Source: Microbacterium dextranolyticum (lineage in GTDB: Bacteria; Actinomycetota; Actinomycetes; Actinomycetales; Microbacteriaceae). From it: a stretch of 64,000 nucleotides of DNA. Positions within the stretch are counted from its first letter, which is position 1; each line of letters opens with the position of its first letter. A model generated the notes under the pieces. The model had not been told where the DNA came from, did not search any database, and worked only from the letters and a program-made list of their open reading frames with translations. Below, in pieces: positions 1 to 8,787 of this stretch. The stretch covers positions 806,001 through 870,000 of the forward strand of contig NZ_JAFBBR010000001.1 in NCBI RefSeq assembly GCF_016907295.1. The letters are read 5' to 3'. The translations under genes were made by a program, and so were the position numbers.

Positions 1-1155
1 GGGCTCTCGCTCACCGCGTTCTTCCAGTGGCTCGGCGTCATGGGGCCGATCGTGCAGATCCCGATCATCCTCGTCGTGTTCGGTGCTGTCGTGGGCATCC
101 TGCTGCTCTTGATCGAGTACGCCCCGCGCGCCGGTCGGGTGTATTTCTGGATCCGGCTCGGCTCGTGCTTCGCGATCCCGGTCATCGCGCTGATGCTGCT
201 GCGGCCGTACCAGAACGCCTTCATCTACGTGCTGGGCATCGCCGTGGTCGCCGGTGCGGCGCTGTTCCTGCTCGATTATCGCGCCCGGCAGGGCGCCGGC
301 TACCTGTTCCAGCTCGTCCTGTTCGCCGCTCCCGCCGCCGTCCTGCTGCTGATCGGTCTCATCTACCCGTTCATCGCGACGTTCGTGCAGTCGTTCTACG
401 ACAAGACAGGTGCAGAGTTCGTCGGCTTCGAGAACTACGTGTGGGTCTTCACCCAGCCCGAGGGGACGTGGTCGGTCATCAACACGGTCATCTGGGTGCT
501 CATCTGCCCGACGATCGCGACGGTCGTCGGCCTCGCCTACGCCGTCTTCATCGATCGCGCCGCCGGGGAGAAGTTCCTGAAAGTGCTGATCTTCATGCCG
601 TTCGCGATCTCGTTCGTCGGCGCCGGCATCATCTGGAAGTTCATGTACGACTACCGCCAGGGCGACCAGCTGGGTCTTCTGAACGCGATCGTGACCCTCT
701 TCGGCGGCGATCCCGTCGCCTGGCTGAGCGTCACGCCCCTGGTGAACAGTCTGCTGCTCATGGTCGTCTTCATCTGGAGCCAGACGGGGCTCGCCATGGT
801 GATCCTCTCCGCCGCGATCAAGGCCGTGCCGACCGAGCAGATGGAAGCCGCCGAGCTCGACGGCGCGAACGCCTGGGAGAGGTTCCGCAACGTGACGGTG
901 CCGGGCATCCGCTCGTCGATCGTCGTCGTGGTGACCACGATCGCCATCGCCGCCCTCAAGATCTACGACATCGTCGCCGTCATGACCGGCGGCCGGGCGA
1001 ACACCTCGGTGCTCGCCTTCGAGATGGTCAACCAGCAGCAGCGCTTCCAGAGCTACGGCCACGCGGCGGCGCTCGCCGTCGTGCTGTTCATCTTCGTGAC
1101 ACCGCTGATCGTCTTCAACATCATCCAGATCCGCAAGCAGAGGGAGATCCGATGA
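1..1155 (+). CDS. Sugar ABC transporter permease, MalF/AglF type (5' end outside window)
   Basis: The reading frame is open from the first base, so the true start lies upstream. It is a multi-span membrane protein with several hydrophobic segments in the first 120 residues before the usual permease fold. Near residue 275 it has the cytoplasmic EAA loop (EAAELDGANAWERF), which docks on the ATPase of carbohydrate importers of the CUT1 class. It overlaps the next permease by ATGA, so the two are translationally coupled. The solute-binding protein would be expected just upstream. The family is clear; an alpha-glucoside substrate is a guess from overall resemblance to AglF. Confidence 0.85.
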   Translation, partial: GLSLTAFFQWLGVMGPIVQIPIILVVFGAVVGILLLLIEYAPRAGRVYFWIRLGSCFAIPVIALMLLRPYQNAFIYVLGIAVVAGAALFLLDYRARQGAGYLFQLVLFAAPAAVLLLIGLIYPFIATFVQSFYDKTGAEFVGFENYVWVFTQPEGTWSVINTVIWVLICPTIATVVGLAYAVFIDRAAGEKFLKVLIFMPFAISFVGAGIIWKFMYDYRQGDQLGLLNAIVTLFGGDPVAWLSVTPLVNSLLLMVVFIWSQTGLAMVILSAAIKAVPTEQMEAAELDGANAWERFRNVTVPGIRSSIVVVVTTIAIAALKIYDIVAVMTGGRANTSVLAFEMVNQQQRFQSYGHAAALAVVLFIFVTPLIVFNIIQIRKQREIR

Positions 1156-2129
1156 GCACCGCCGTCGACATCATCGAGCCCGTCGCGGACACCCGCACGG
1201 CCCGACAGCTCTCGCGCGACACGCGCAAGCACGAGGCGATGGCGCGCAAGCGCCTGACCTCGAAGGGCGCCACGATCGCGGCCCTCGTCATCGCGATCTT
1301 CTGGACGATCCCGACCTTCGGGCTGTTCGTCACGTCGCTGCGGCCGGGCTCCGACGTGCAGAGCACCGGGTGGTGGACGGTGTTCGTCGACCCGGCGTTC
1401 ACGGTGGAGAACTACCAGAAGGCGCTCACCTCGGGAGGAACCGCGCTGACCCTCGGGCAGTCGTTCCTCAACTCGCTCGCTATCACGATCCCGGTCGTGT
1501 TCTTCGCGCTCGCCACGGCGTCGCTCCTCGCCTACGCGTTCGCCTGGATCGACTTCCCGGGGCGCAACATCGCCTTCATCGCCGTGTTCGCCCTGCAGAT
1601 CGTGCCGCTCCAGATGGCCCTCGTGCCGTTGCTGAGCCTCTTCTCCCGCGGCCTGTCGGTGGGTGACGTGATGATCTTCCCGCCCCTCGATCTGCGGGGG
1701 CTCGAGCACAGCTTCGCGACGGTGTGGATCGCGCACACCATCTTCGCGCTGCCGCTGGCCGTGTTCCTGCTGCACAACTTCATCTCGGAGATCCCGAGCG
1801 AGGTGATCGAGGCCGCGCGCGTGGACGGTGCCGGCCACGGGCAGATCTTCTTCCGGATGATCCTCCCGCTCGCCGCGCCGGCCCTGGCATCCTTCGCGGT
1901 GCTCGAATTCATCTGGGTGTGGAACGACCTGCTGGTGGCGACGATCTTCGCGCCGTCGTCCTCGCTGCCGATCACGCAGTCGCTCAACTCGCTGTCGGGC
2001 ACCTGGGGCGACCAGTGGTTCCTGCAGGCGGCGGGCACGTTCATCTCGATTCTGGTCCCGCTCGTGGTGTTCTTCGCCCTGCAGCGGTTCTTCGTCCGGG
2101 GGCTCCTCGCGGGGGCGACGAAAGGCTGA
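1152..2129 (+). CDS. Sugar ABC transporter permease, MalG/AglG type
   Basis: This is the second permease of the carbohydrate importer, 325 residues. A cytoplasmic N-terminal tail of about 45 residues is followed by a hydrophobic segment (IAALVIAIFWTIPTFGLFVT) and the transport domain. The EAA loop (EAARVDGAGHGQIFFRMILP) lies near residue 222. The start overlaps the stop of the preceding permease in ATGA, which settles the start codon and indicates one operon. The pair would form the membrane channel of a CUT1 importer driven by a shared MsmK/UgpC-type ATPase, which is not encoded here. No gene follows in the operon. Confidence 0.88.
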   Translation: MSTAVDIIEPVADTRTARQLSRDTRKHEAMARKRLTSKGATIAALVIAIFWTIPTFGLFVTSLRPGSDVQSTGWWTVFVDPAFTVENYQKALTSGGTALTLGQSFLNSLAITIPVVFFALATASLLAYAFAWIDFPGRNIAFIAVFALQIVPLQMALVPLLSLFSRGLSVGDVMIFPPLDLRGLEHSFATVWIAHTIFALPLAVFLLHNFISEIPSEVIEAARVDGAGHGQIFFRMILPLAAPALASFAVLEFIWVWNDLLVATIFAPSSSLPITQSLNSLSGTWGDQWFLQAAGTFISILVPLVVFFALQRFFVRGLLAGATKG

Positions 2130-2212
2130 CCGCGCGCGGCGGCCCGTTCGGGGCCGCAGGGGCCACGGCTCCGGGTGACGGCGATCCTCGCCGCCCGGAG
2201 CCGTCGGCGTCC

Positions 2213-2218
2213 TAGGGT
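2213..2218 (+). promoter_or_regulatory. -10 hexamer TAGGGT of a probable leaderless promoter
   Basis: The hexamer ends six bases before the ATG of the P-type ATPase gene, so transcription would begin at or next to the start codon. No Shine-Dalgarno sequence is visible. Confidence 0.5.
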
Positions 2219-2224
2219 GAAGTC

Positions 2225-5086
2225 ATGACGCCGTCGGTCGATCCGATTTCCGCTCCTGCCGTCGACGAGGTCGACCCCTCGACGGGCCTGACTGCCGCCG
2301 AGGTCGCGCAGCGCGTGGCCGCAGGAGAGACCAACGCGTACGAGGCCGACACCAGTCGCAGTGCCGCCAGCATCATCAGGGCGAACGTCTTCACCCTCTT
2401 CAACGGGATCGTCTTCGCGTGTTTCGGGGTGCTGTTCGCGCTCGGACGCTGGCAGGACGCCCTCTTCGGATTCGCCGCGGTCGCCAATGCGGTCATCGGC
2501 TCGGTGCAGGAGTTCCGGGCGAAGGCGGCGCTCGACCGGCTCGCGCTGCTGAACGCCGCGGCGGCGCGCGTGCGGCGGGACGGTGTCGAGGCGGAGATCG
2601 CGCCGGGAGAGGTCGTCCTCGGCGACATCCTCGTGCTGCGCGCGGGCGACCAGGTGCCCGCCGACGCCCGGGTCGTGACCTCGCGCGGATTGCAGATCGA
2701 CGAGTCGATGCTCACCGGCGAGGCCGACGCCGTCGACAAGCGGCCGGGAGACGACGCGCTGTCGGGGTCGATCGTCGTCGGCGGAGACGGCGATGCGCAG
2801 GTGGTCCGCGTCGGTGCGGATGCCTACGCCAACGCGTTCGCGGACGAGGCGAAGCGGTTCTCTCTCGTCGGATCAGAGTTGCGCGACTCGATCAACCGCG
2901 TGCTGACGTGGGTCGGCTGGGGGATCGGCCCGATCGGTCTGCTCGTGCTGAACGCGCAGATGCAGGTCGCGGGCGGCTGGCGCTCGGCGTGGCAATCGGG
3001 TGCCTGGGTGCAGGCGGTCGTCAACACGATCGCCTCGCTCACGGCGATGATCCCCCTGGGGCTCGTCCTGATGACCTCGATCACCTTCGCGGTGGGTGCG
3101 GCGCGGCTCGCCGCTCGCCAGGTGCTCGTCAACGAGTTGCCCGCGGTCGAGGGCCTCGCCCGCGTCGACGTGATCTGCCTCGACAAGACGGGCACCCTCA
3201 CGGAGGGCCAGATCACCTACGGCGATGCGACCGTGCTGGTCGAGGCCGATCGCTGGCAGCGGGTGCTCGGGTGGTACGGGACGGCGCCGGATGCCAATGC
3301 CACCGCCCGCACACTGCGGGGGCCGTTCGGCGAAGAGGCGCCGCTCGAGGCATCCGAGTCGATCGCGTTCTCGTCGGCGCGTAAGTGGAGCGCGGTCTCG
3401 TTCGCGGGAGCGGAGGGGACGTGGGTCCTCGGCGCGCCGGAGATGATCTTCGGGGCATCCGCCACCGATCGGAACGACCCGCTGGGTGCGGTCGTCATCG
3501 ACCGCGCTGCCTCGGGGCGGCGGACGCTCGTGCTGGGTCTCGCGCCGGCGTCGCTCACCGCGGCGCAGGCCGACGCGGAGGAGCTGCCGGCACACGTCCG
3601 CCCCGTCGCGGTGCTCACGTTCCGCGAGAAGGTGCGCTCGGACGCCGCGCAGACCCTCGAGTACTTCCGCGAGCAGGGCGTGGGCATCCGCGTCATCTCC
3701 GGAGACAACCCGCGCACCGTCGCGGCCATCGCGCGCGAGGTCGGCCTCGATGTCGACGAGGGCTACGACGCACGGACCCTCCCGGACGACGACGATGCGC
3801 TCGCCGACGTCATGGAGGAGCAACACGTGTTCGGGCGGGTCTCGCCCGAACAGAAGAAGCGGATGGTCGTGGCGCTGCAGTCGCGCGGGCACACCGTCGC
3901 GATGACCGGTGACGGGGTGAACGACGCCCTCGCCATCAAGACCGCCGACATCGGCATCGCGATGAACTCCGGCGCGGCGGCAACGAAGGCGGTGGCCCGG
4001 CTCGTGCTGCTCGACGGGCGGTTCTCGCACCTTCCCGACGTCGTCGCCGAAGGTCGTCAGGTCATCGCGAACATCGAACGGGTCTCGATGCTCTTCCTCA
4101 CCAAGACCACGTACGCCACGCTGCTGGCGATCCTGTTCGGCGTCCTGCTGCTGGAGTTCCCGTTCCTTCCGCGGCAGCTGTCGATCACCGACGGGCTCAC
4201 GATCGGCATCCCCGCGTTCTTCCTCGCCCTCATGCCCAACGCGCAGCGGTACATCCCCGGATTCCTCCGGCGTTCGCTCAGCTTCGCGATCCCGGCGGGT
4301 CTCGTCGTCGCGATCACCCTGACGACGTACACGCTGATCGTGCGGGCCGCGGGCATCGGCGTCGACGAGGTGCGGACGGGCGCGACGATCATCCTCGCCG
4401 TCGTCGGCATCTGGATCCTGTCGGTGCTGAGCCGACCGCTCAACCGGTACAAGGGCGCGGTCGTGGGGGCGATGTTCGTCGCCCTGGTCGTGATCTTCTC
4501 GATCGGGTTCGCGCGCGGCTTCTTCGTGCTCGTCGATCCGAGCCAGCTCACCGCGACGGTCGTCGCCGTGTGCTCGCTCGCGGCGATCATCGCCGTGGAG
4601 ATCGTCCGGGCCGTGCAGAAGCGCGTCATCGCGCGAGCCGAGGCGACCGGTGGCACGCCGGCGATCGCGGCGCATCCGACGGATGCCCCGCGCCGCCCGA
4701 TCCCCGTGTCGATCGCCGTCGTGCTGGTGTATCTCGGCGGGTTGGCGAGCGCCCTGTTCGGCCTGCTGTTCCTGCTCGCCCGCTACGACGTGCCCGGCGA
4801 CGAGGTCTTCGAGGTGTCGCTGATCGGTGTGGGGATCATGCTGTTCGGGCTGCTGTCGGTTGCGGCCGCGGCGGGTCTGTCACACGCGAGCGGGCTCTCA
4901 CGGGTGTTCGTGACGGCCGCGACCGGCGTGCTCGTCGCTCTGCAGGTGTGGAGTCTCGTCGTCTCGCACGACTGGAGCTGGTGGTCCGCGGTGCAGATCG
5001 TCGTGTACGCCGTCGTCGTGACCGGGCTCTGGGCGCCGCCGGCCGGAGGCTACTTCCGGCCGGTGCTGCACGCGGGTCGCGGGTGA
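2225..5086 (+). CDS. Cation-translocating P-type ATPase (CtpE-like) with extra C-terminal membrane domain
   Basis: This is an ion pump of 953 residues. The actuator motif TGEA is near residue 164, the phosphorylated aspartate is D320 in DKTGTLTE, and the hinge TGDGVND is at 561-567. The M4 segment has PLGL and continues into the strongly CtpE-like stretch NELPAVEGLARVDVICLDK. Mycobacterial CtpE is linked to calcium uptake, but the ion here is unproven. Members are usually about 800 residues; here residues 800-953 add roughly four more hydrophobic segments of unknown role. Transcription is probably leaderless. The gene converges on the DUF305 gene, and both stop codons sit in one palindrome. 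Confidence 0.85.
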   Translation: MTPSVDPISAPAVDEVDPSTGLTAAEVAQRVAAGETNAYEADTSRSAASIIRANVFTLFNGIVFACFGVLFALGRWQDALFGFAAVANAVIGSVQEFRAKAALDRLALLNAAAARVRRDGVEAEIAPGEVVLGDILVLRAGDQVPADARVVTSRGLQIDESMLTGEADAVDKRPGDDALSGSIVVGGDGDAQVVRVGADAYANAFADEAKRFSLVGSELRDSINRVLTWVGWGIGPIGLLVLNAQMQVAGGWRSAWQSGAWVQAVVNTIASLTAMIPLGLVLMTSITFAVGAARLAARQVLVNELPAVEGLARVDVICLDKTGTLTEGQITYGDATVLVEADRWQRVLGWYGTAPDANATARTLRGPFGEEAPLEASESIAFSSARKWSAVSFAGAEGTWVLGAPEMIFGASATDRNDPLGAVVIDRAASGRRTLVLGLAPASLTAAQADAEELPAHVRPVAVLTFREKVRSDAAQTLEYFREQGVGIRVISGDNPRTVAAIAREVGLDVDEGYDARTLPDDDDALADVMEEQHVFGRVSPEQKKRMVVALQSRGHTVAMTGDGVNDALAIKTADIGIAMNSGAAATKAVARLVLLDGRFSHLPDVVAEGRQVIANIERVSMLFLTKTTYATLLAILFGVLLLEFPFLPRQLSITDGLTIGIPAFFLALMPNAQRYIPGFLRRSLSFAIPAGLVVAITLTTYTLIVRAAGIGVDEVRTGATIILAVVGIWILSVLSRPLNRYKGAVVGAMFVALVVIFSIGFARGFFVLVDPSQLTATVVAVCSLAAIIAVEIVRAVQKRVIARAEATGGTPAIAAHPTDAPRRPIPVSIAVVLVYLGGLASALFGLLFLLARYDVPGDEVFEVSLIGVGIMLFGLLSVAAAAGLSHASGLSRVFVTAATGVLVALQVWSLVVSHDWSWWSAVQIVVYAVVVTGLWAPPAGGYFRPVLHAGRG

Positions 5087-5102
5087 CCGGCGCCGGTCAC
5101 CC
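5081..5102. terminator. Perfect 22-bp palindrome holding both convergent stop codons
   Basis: The two 11-base halves (GGGTGACCGGC and its complement) are exactly symmetric. The TGA of the ATPase gene and the TGA of the DUF305 gene lie in opposite arms, 11 bp apart. It could act as a bidirectional terminator, although there is no T-run and no loop spacer. Confidence 0.5.
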
Positions 5103-5771
5103 GGTGCAGGCCAGCGTGCGCTGCAGCGATTCCATGAGGTCGATCTCGGCGGACTGGGTCGCAGCGACGCCCTGAGCCACCTGCAGGGCGCGCGGATCGG
5201 TGCCCTGCTGTGAGAGCGCCTCGGCCATCGGCACGGCACCCCGGTGGTGCCGGATCATCAGCGAGAGGAACCGGCAGTCGGCGTCCGTGCCGGTCGCGGC
5301 TCGCAGCGCGTCGAGCTCCGCCGTCGTCGCCATCCCCATCTGCGCCCTCAGCTCGGCGTCGGACGCGGGCGCGGCATTCGTGTCGCCGCTGTGCGCGTGG
5401 CCGCTGCCCGGCATGGTCATCCATGCCATGAGCGGACCGCCGGCCTGCGGAAGGCTCCACTTCACGAGCCAGTCGTAGAACTCGCCCCTCTGGGCCGACT
5501 GCGTCGTCGCGATGTCGTAGGCGAGCGAGCGCACGGCATCGTTCTGCGTCGTGCGGTAGATATCCATCGACATCTCCACCGCTTGCGCGTGGTGCACCTG
5601 CATGTCGCGAGCGAAACCGGCTTCGGGTGAGTCGGTGCCCGGAGCGGAGGGGGCGGCGGCACCGAACGTCGAGAACCGCCCGATCGCGAAGGCGGCGGCG
5701 AGAGCCAGGATCGCGACGAGAAGCACCGCCCACCACGGCGGGAGCGTGCGAGCAGCGGCGCGAGGGGTCAT
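5097..5771 (-). CDS. DUF305 family secreted or membrane-anchored protein
   Basis: The 224-residue protein has one N-terminal membrane segment (about residues 12-32, WWAVLLVAILALAAAFAIG) and an outside DUF305 domain. The domain shows the paired-histidine signatures HHAQAVEM and RHHRGAVPMAE, a ferritin-like helical pattern typical of the family. Some DUF305 proteins (CopM) bind copper, so a metal-binding role in the envelope is possible but unproven. The start overlaps the stop of the DUF3105 gene in ATGA and has an AAGAGG-like ribosome site, so the two are coupled. Confidence 0.85.
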   Translation of the reverse strand: MTPRAAARTLPPWWAVLLVAILALAAAFAIGRFSTFGAAAPSAPGTDSPEAGFARDMQVHHAQAVEMSMDIYRTTQNDAVRSLAYDIATTQSAQRGEFYDWLVKWSLPQAGGPLMAWMTMPGSGHAHSGDTNAAPASDAELRAQMGMATTAELDALRAATGTDADCRFLSLMIRHHRGAVPMAEALSQQGTDPRALQVAQGVAATQSAEIDLMESLQRTLACTG

Positions 5772-6481
5772 GACCTCTTGCCGGGCCCGTCGATGCCGCC
5801 GGTGCAGGGCGCCCCCGGCTCGGGCACGCTCTGGCTGCGCCAGTACTCCTGGAAGAACGCGGTGATCCGCGGATCCGAGGCATCCTGCACCTTCAGCTGC
5901 GCGTTCCAGGCGCTCAGCACGATGGGGCTCGGCAGGCCTTCGTGCGGGGAGAGGAGGGCATAGCTCGACGGCATCAGGGCGCGGAGGCGATCGAGCTCGT
6001 CGCCCGAGACCTGGGTGCGGTCGTACGTGACCCACACCGCGCCGTGCTCGAGCGAGTGGACGGCGTTCTCGTTCTGCTGCGGCTCGTCGTAGACAGCGCA
6101 GTTGAGCCAGAACTGGTTGTGCGGGCCTCCGGCCGGGGGGTTCTGCGGGTAGTCGACCGTGCCCTCGACGTGGCGCGTCTCGTTCGAGAACGTCTCGACG
6201 CCGTCGATCCGGGCGCCCGACGCCTGCCCCGAGTAATCGGGCGCGCCGGGCGGGGCGAAGATGACGGATGCCGCGACGAGGGCGACCACCGCGAGCGCGG
6301 CTGCACTGCCGACCACCCACCACGTGAACCGGCCGCGACGGCGTCGGGCGAGCTGACGCTCGTACTCGGCGAGCTTCTCGCGCTTCTGCTCTTCGCGCTG
6401 GTGTTTGACCGACTGCTGGATCTTCGCCTGGGTGGCGGGGTTGCCGCTCTGTCGCTTGTTCGGGGGTGTCGTCGGGGTCAT
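5768..6481 (-). CDS. DUF3105 family membrane-anchored protein
   Basis: The 237-residue protein starts with a charged, Lys/Arg/Gln-rich segment of about 55 residues likely to be coiled coil, then one membrane span, then an extracellular DUF3105 domain with the conserved motifs HVEGTVDYPQNPPAGGPH, FWLNCAVYDEP and HSLEHGAVWVTYD. Its function is not known. It sits directly upstream of the DUF305 gene with a 4-base overlap, an arrangement suggesting a joint envelope role. A GTG at 6526 in the same frame is an alternative start, but the ATG at 6481 matches the usual N-terminus better. Confidence 0.85.
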   Translation of the reverse strand: MTPTTPPNKRQSGNPATQAKIQQSVKHQREEQKREKLAEYERQLARRRRGRFTWWVVGSAAALAVVALVAASVIFAPPGAPDYSGQASGARIDGVETFSNETRHVEGTVDYPQNPPAGGPHNQFWLNCAVYDEPQQNENAVHSLEHGAVWVTYDRTQVSGDELDRLRALMPSSYALLSPHEGLPSPIVLSAWNAQLKVQDASDPRITAFFQEYWRSQSVPEPGAPCTGGIDGPGKRS

Positions 6482-6678
6482 GGGGATGATCTCGCTCGGC
6501 TCGGTTCGACGGTGGGTCGGCGGCACCGCGGCGCGCGCACCCTCCCGATTTTATGCGCTCGCATGAGACCGCGGGTCGGCCCGCGGGTAGAATCGTCCGA
6601 GACGTCGAATCGTTTCGACCCTTTTCCGCCCGCACCCCGGGCGCATCCTCCTTCTCTCACTGCCATCGACGGGATCCC

Positions 6679-8016
6679 GTGCGCGACACCTCGACCATTC
6701 CCACCGCCGGCCACGCCGCGAGCCGCCCCACCTCGTCCACGGGGGCGATCCGCACCCTCGGGTCCGACCCCGCCACGGCGCCGATCGTCCTGCATCCGGG
6801 CGATGCGATTCCGGCCTCCCGTCGCGTCGTGTACATCCTGCTGCTCGGGGCTCTGACGGCGCTCGGGCCCTTCACGATCGATCTGTACCTGCCGGCGTTC
6901 CCGGTGCTGCAGGCCGACTTCGGCACGACGGCGGCGGCGATCCAGCTGACCCTGACCGGCACGATGATCGGCTTCGCCCTCGGTCAGCTCATCGTCGGGC
7001 CGCTCAGCGACCAGGTGGGTCGACGCATTCCGCTGCTCGCCGTCACTGCTCTGCACGTGCTCGCGAGCGCGGCCGCCGCGCTCGCCCCCGACCTCCTCCT
7101 GCTCAGCATCGCGCGCGTGCTGATGGGGGTCGGTGCCGCCGCGGGCGGCGTGGTGGCGATGGCGATCGTCCGCGACCTGTTCGGCGGACGCCGGCTCGTC
7201 GTCATGCTCAGCCGGCTCGCCCTCGTCTCGGGTGTCGCGCCGGTCATCGCCCCGCTGATCGGGTCGGCACTTCTCGCGGTGATGCCGTGGCGCGGACTGT
7301 TCGTCGTCCTCGCGATCTATGGGACGGTCATGCTCGTCTCCGCGATCCTGCTCGTGCCCGAGACGCTGCCGAAGGCGCGACGCAGTGCGGGAGGCGGTCG
7401 CGCCGTGCTGCAGCGCTACCGGAGTGTCTTCGGGGACCGCGTCTTCCTCGGGGTGCTCATCATCGGCGGAATGACCTTCAGCGGGCTGTTCTCCTACCTG
7501 TCCTCGTCCTCTTTTCTCTTCCAAGAGGGGTACGGATTCGACGCGCAGCAGTACGGACTGCTGTTCGCGGTGAACTCACTGGGCATCGTGTTCGGTGTGC
7601 AGCTGGCATCCCGCCTCGCGGCACGATTCGGTCCGCAGTGGGTGCTCGCGGTGTCGACCGCCGTGCTCGTGGTCGCGGGCTCCGCCATCATCGTCACCGA
7701 CCAGTTCGGCCTGGGCCTGTGGGGCACGATGGTGCCGCTGTTCGTGTTCATCACGGCCTGCGGGTTCACGTTCCCGTGCGTCCAGGTGCTGGCGCTCGAC
7801 CGGCACGGCGCGGCGGCGGGTACGGCGGCGTCGGTGCTGGGTGCGTGCAACTTCGGCGTCGCGGGCCTCATCTCGCCGATCGTCGGATGGGTCGCGCACG
7901 ACGCCGGCATCACCGCGACGACGATGGCGTCGGTGATGGTCGGCTGCGCCGTGATCGGATGCCTCGCGCTCTGGCTCGTCGTGCGCCCCCGTACCGTGGA
8001 GCGGCTCGCGCCCTGA
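6679..8016 (+). CDS. Multidrug effflux MFS transporter, Bcr/CflA type
   Basis: This is a 12-span proton-coupled exporter of the major facilitator family, 445 residues from a GTG start. The first span carries the Bcr/CflA signature LGPFTIDLYLPAFPVL, and the loop after span 2 has the MFS motif GPLSDQVGRRIPLL. The family exports drugs such as bicyclomycin and chloramphenicol, and sometimes cysteine; the real substrate is unknown. The frame is open further upstream to 6553, but the residues there are low-complexity and unlike the family. It is divergent from the DUF3105 gene across about 200 bp in which no clear promoter stands out. Confidence 0.82.
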   Translation: MRDTSTIPTAGHAASRPTSSTGAIRTLGSDPATAPIVLHPGDAIPASRRVVYILLLGALTALGPFTIDLYLPAFPVLQADFGTTAAAIQLTLTGTMIGFALGQLIVGPLSDQVGRRIPLLAVTALHVLASAAAALAPDLLLLSIARVLMGVGAAAGGVVAMAIVRDLFGGRRLVVMLSRLALVSGVAPVIAPLIGSALLAVMPWRGLFVVLAIYGTVMLVSAILLVPETLPKARRSAGGGRAVLQRYRSVFGDRVFLGVLIIGGMTFSGLFSYLSSSSFLFQEGYGFDAQQYGLLFAVNSLGIVFGVQLASRLAARFGPQWVLAVSTAVLVVAGSAIIVTDQFGLGLWGTMVPLFVFITACGFTFPCVQVLALDRHGAAAGTAASVLGACNFGVAGLISPIVGWVAHDAGITATTMASVMVGCAVIGCLALWLVVRPRTVERLAP

Positions 8017-8092
8017 CCTGCGCCGGGGCCTGATCCGCGCTCAGGTGCGGCGAGTCCGACCCCCGAACCCCGGGGCGCGTCGTGCGTTCTCG

Positions 8093-8131
8093 GTGTGGCC
8101 CCCCGGCCTGGGCCGGACCCGTCGGCCACAC
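8093..8131. other. Nested inverted repeat just upstream of the PAP2 gene
   Basis: Outer arms GTGTGGCC (8093-8100) and GGCCACAC (8124-8131) enclose inner arms CCGGCC (8103-8108) and GGCCGG (8111-8116). The stem ends directly before the CTGAGGCG ribosome site. It may terminate the MFS transcript or fold in the leader of the PAP2 mRNA. Confidence 0.4.
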
Positions 8132-8138
8132 TGAGGCG

Positions 8139-8783
8139 ATGGATGCCCCGGTCGACGACGAACGCCTCACCACCGCGCTGCAACGCCTCGTGACCGGCGT
8201 GCTGCTCGTCGCCGCGGCGGTGGTCCTCGGCATCCTCGTCACGGTCGAGGCCGACGTCGATCTCGACGACTGGTGGAACGGCGTCGTCTCGCTGTTCGCG
8301 CCGCTCGATCCCGTCGCGCTCGTGCTGAACTTCCTCGGCGGGGGATGGTTCGCGACGTTCGTGATCCCGCTCGGCGGCGCCGCCGCGCTCTGGGCGCTCC
8401 GACGCCCGTGGGGAGCGCTGTTCGTCCTCGTGGCGTCGGCCGCCAGCGCCGCCGGGGTGCAGGTGCTGAAGGCGGTCTTCGGGCGGGCGCGGCCCGAAGA
8501 CATGATCGTCGTGTCCGATCACGGATCGTTCCCGTCGGGGCACACCGCCAATGCCGCCACCATCGCGGTCGTCGCCGTCGTGCTCTTTCCCCGTGTGTGG
8601 GTCGCCGTCGTCGGCGGCGCGTGGGTGTTCGTCATGGCCTTCAGTCGGACGCAGGTGCACGCGCACTGGTTCAGCGACACGGTCGGCGGAGCGCTCGTCG
8701 GCGCCGGGATGGCACTCGTCGTCGCGGCCGCCCTGACGACCCGAGTCGACCGTGAGCGGCGACACCTCTCGTCGGTAGGCTGA
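8139..8783 (+). CDS. PAP2-family membrane phosphatase
   Basis: This is a 214-residue integral membrane phosphatase of the PAP2 superfamily, which dephosphorylates lipid phosphates such as phosphatidate or undecaprenyl diphosphate. The three catalytic motifs are complete: K-x6-RP (KAVFGRARP, about 111-119), PSGH (about 132-135) and SR-x5-H-x3-D (SRTQVHAHWFSD). About five hydrophobic segments are visible. The ATG at 8139 has a GAGG ribosome site, while the reading frame upstream overlaps a hairpin. The next gene begins four bases after the stop. Confidence 0.87.
   Translation: MDAPVDDERLTTALQRLVTGVLLVAAAVVLGILVTVEADVDLDDWWNGVVSLFAPLDPVALVLNFLGGGWFATFVIPLGGAAALWALRRPWGALFVLVASAASAAGVQVLKAVFGRARPEDMIVVSDHGSFPSGHTANAATIAVVAVVLFPRVWVAVVGGAWVFVMAFSRTQVHAHWFSDTVGGALVGAGMALVVAAALTTRVDRERRHLSSVG
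8776..8781 (+). promoter_or_regulatory. -10 hexamer TAGGCT of a probable leaderless promoter
   Basis: It ends six bases before the ATG of the HerA-like gene and lies inside the last codons of the PAP2 gene. The HerA-like gene may therefore have its own start of transcription. Confidence 0.5.
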
Positions 8784-8787
8784 CGAC

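Noticed and set aside
8082..8138. An earlier ATG at 8082 for the PAP2 gene
   Set aside because: It would translate through the nested hairpin, and the added 19 residues do not look like the family; the ATG at 8139 has a ribosome site.
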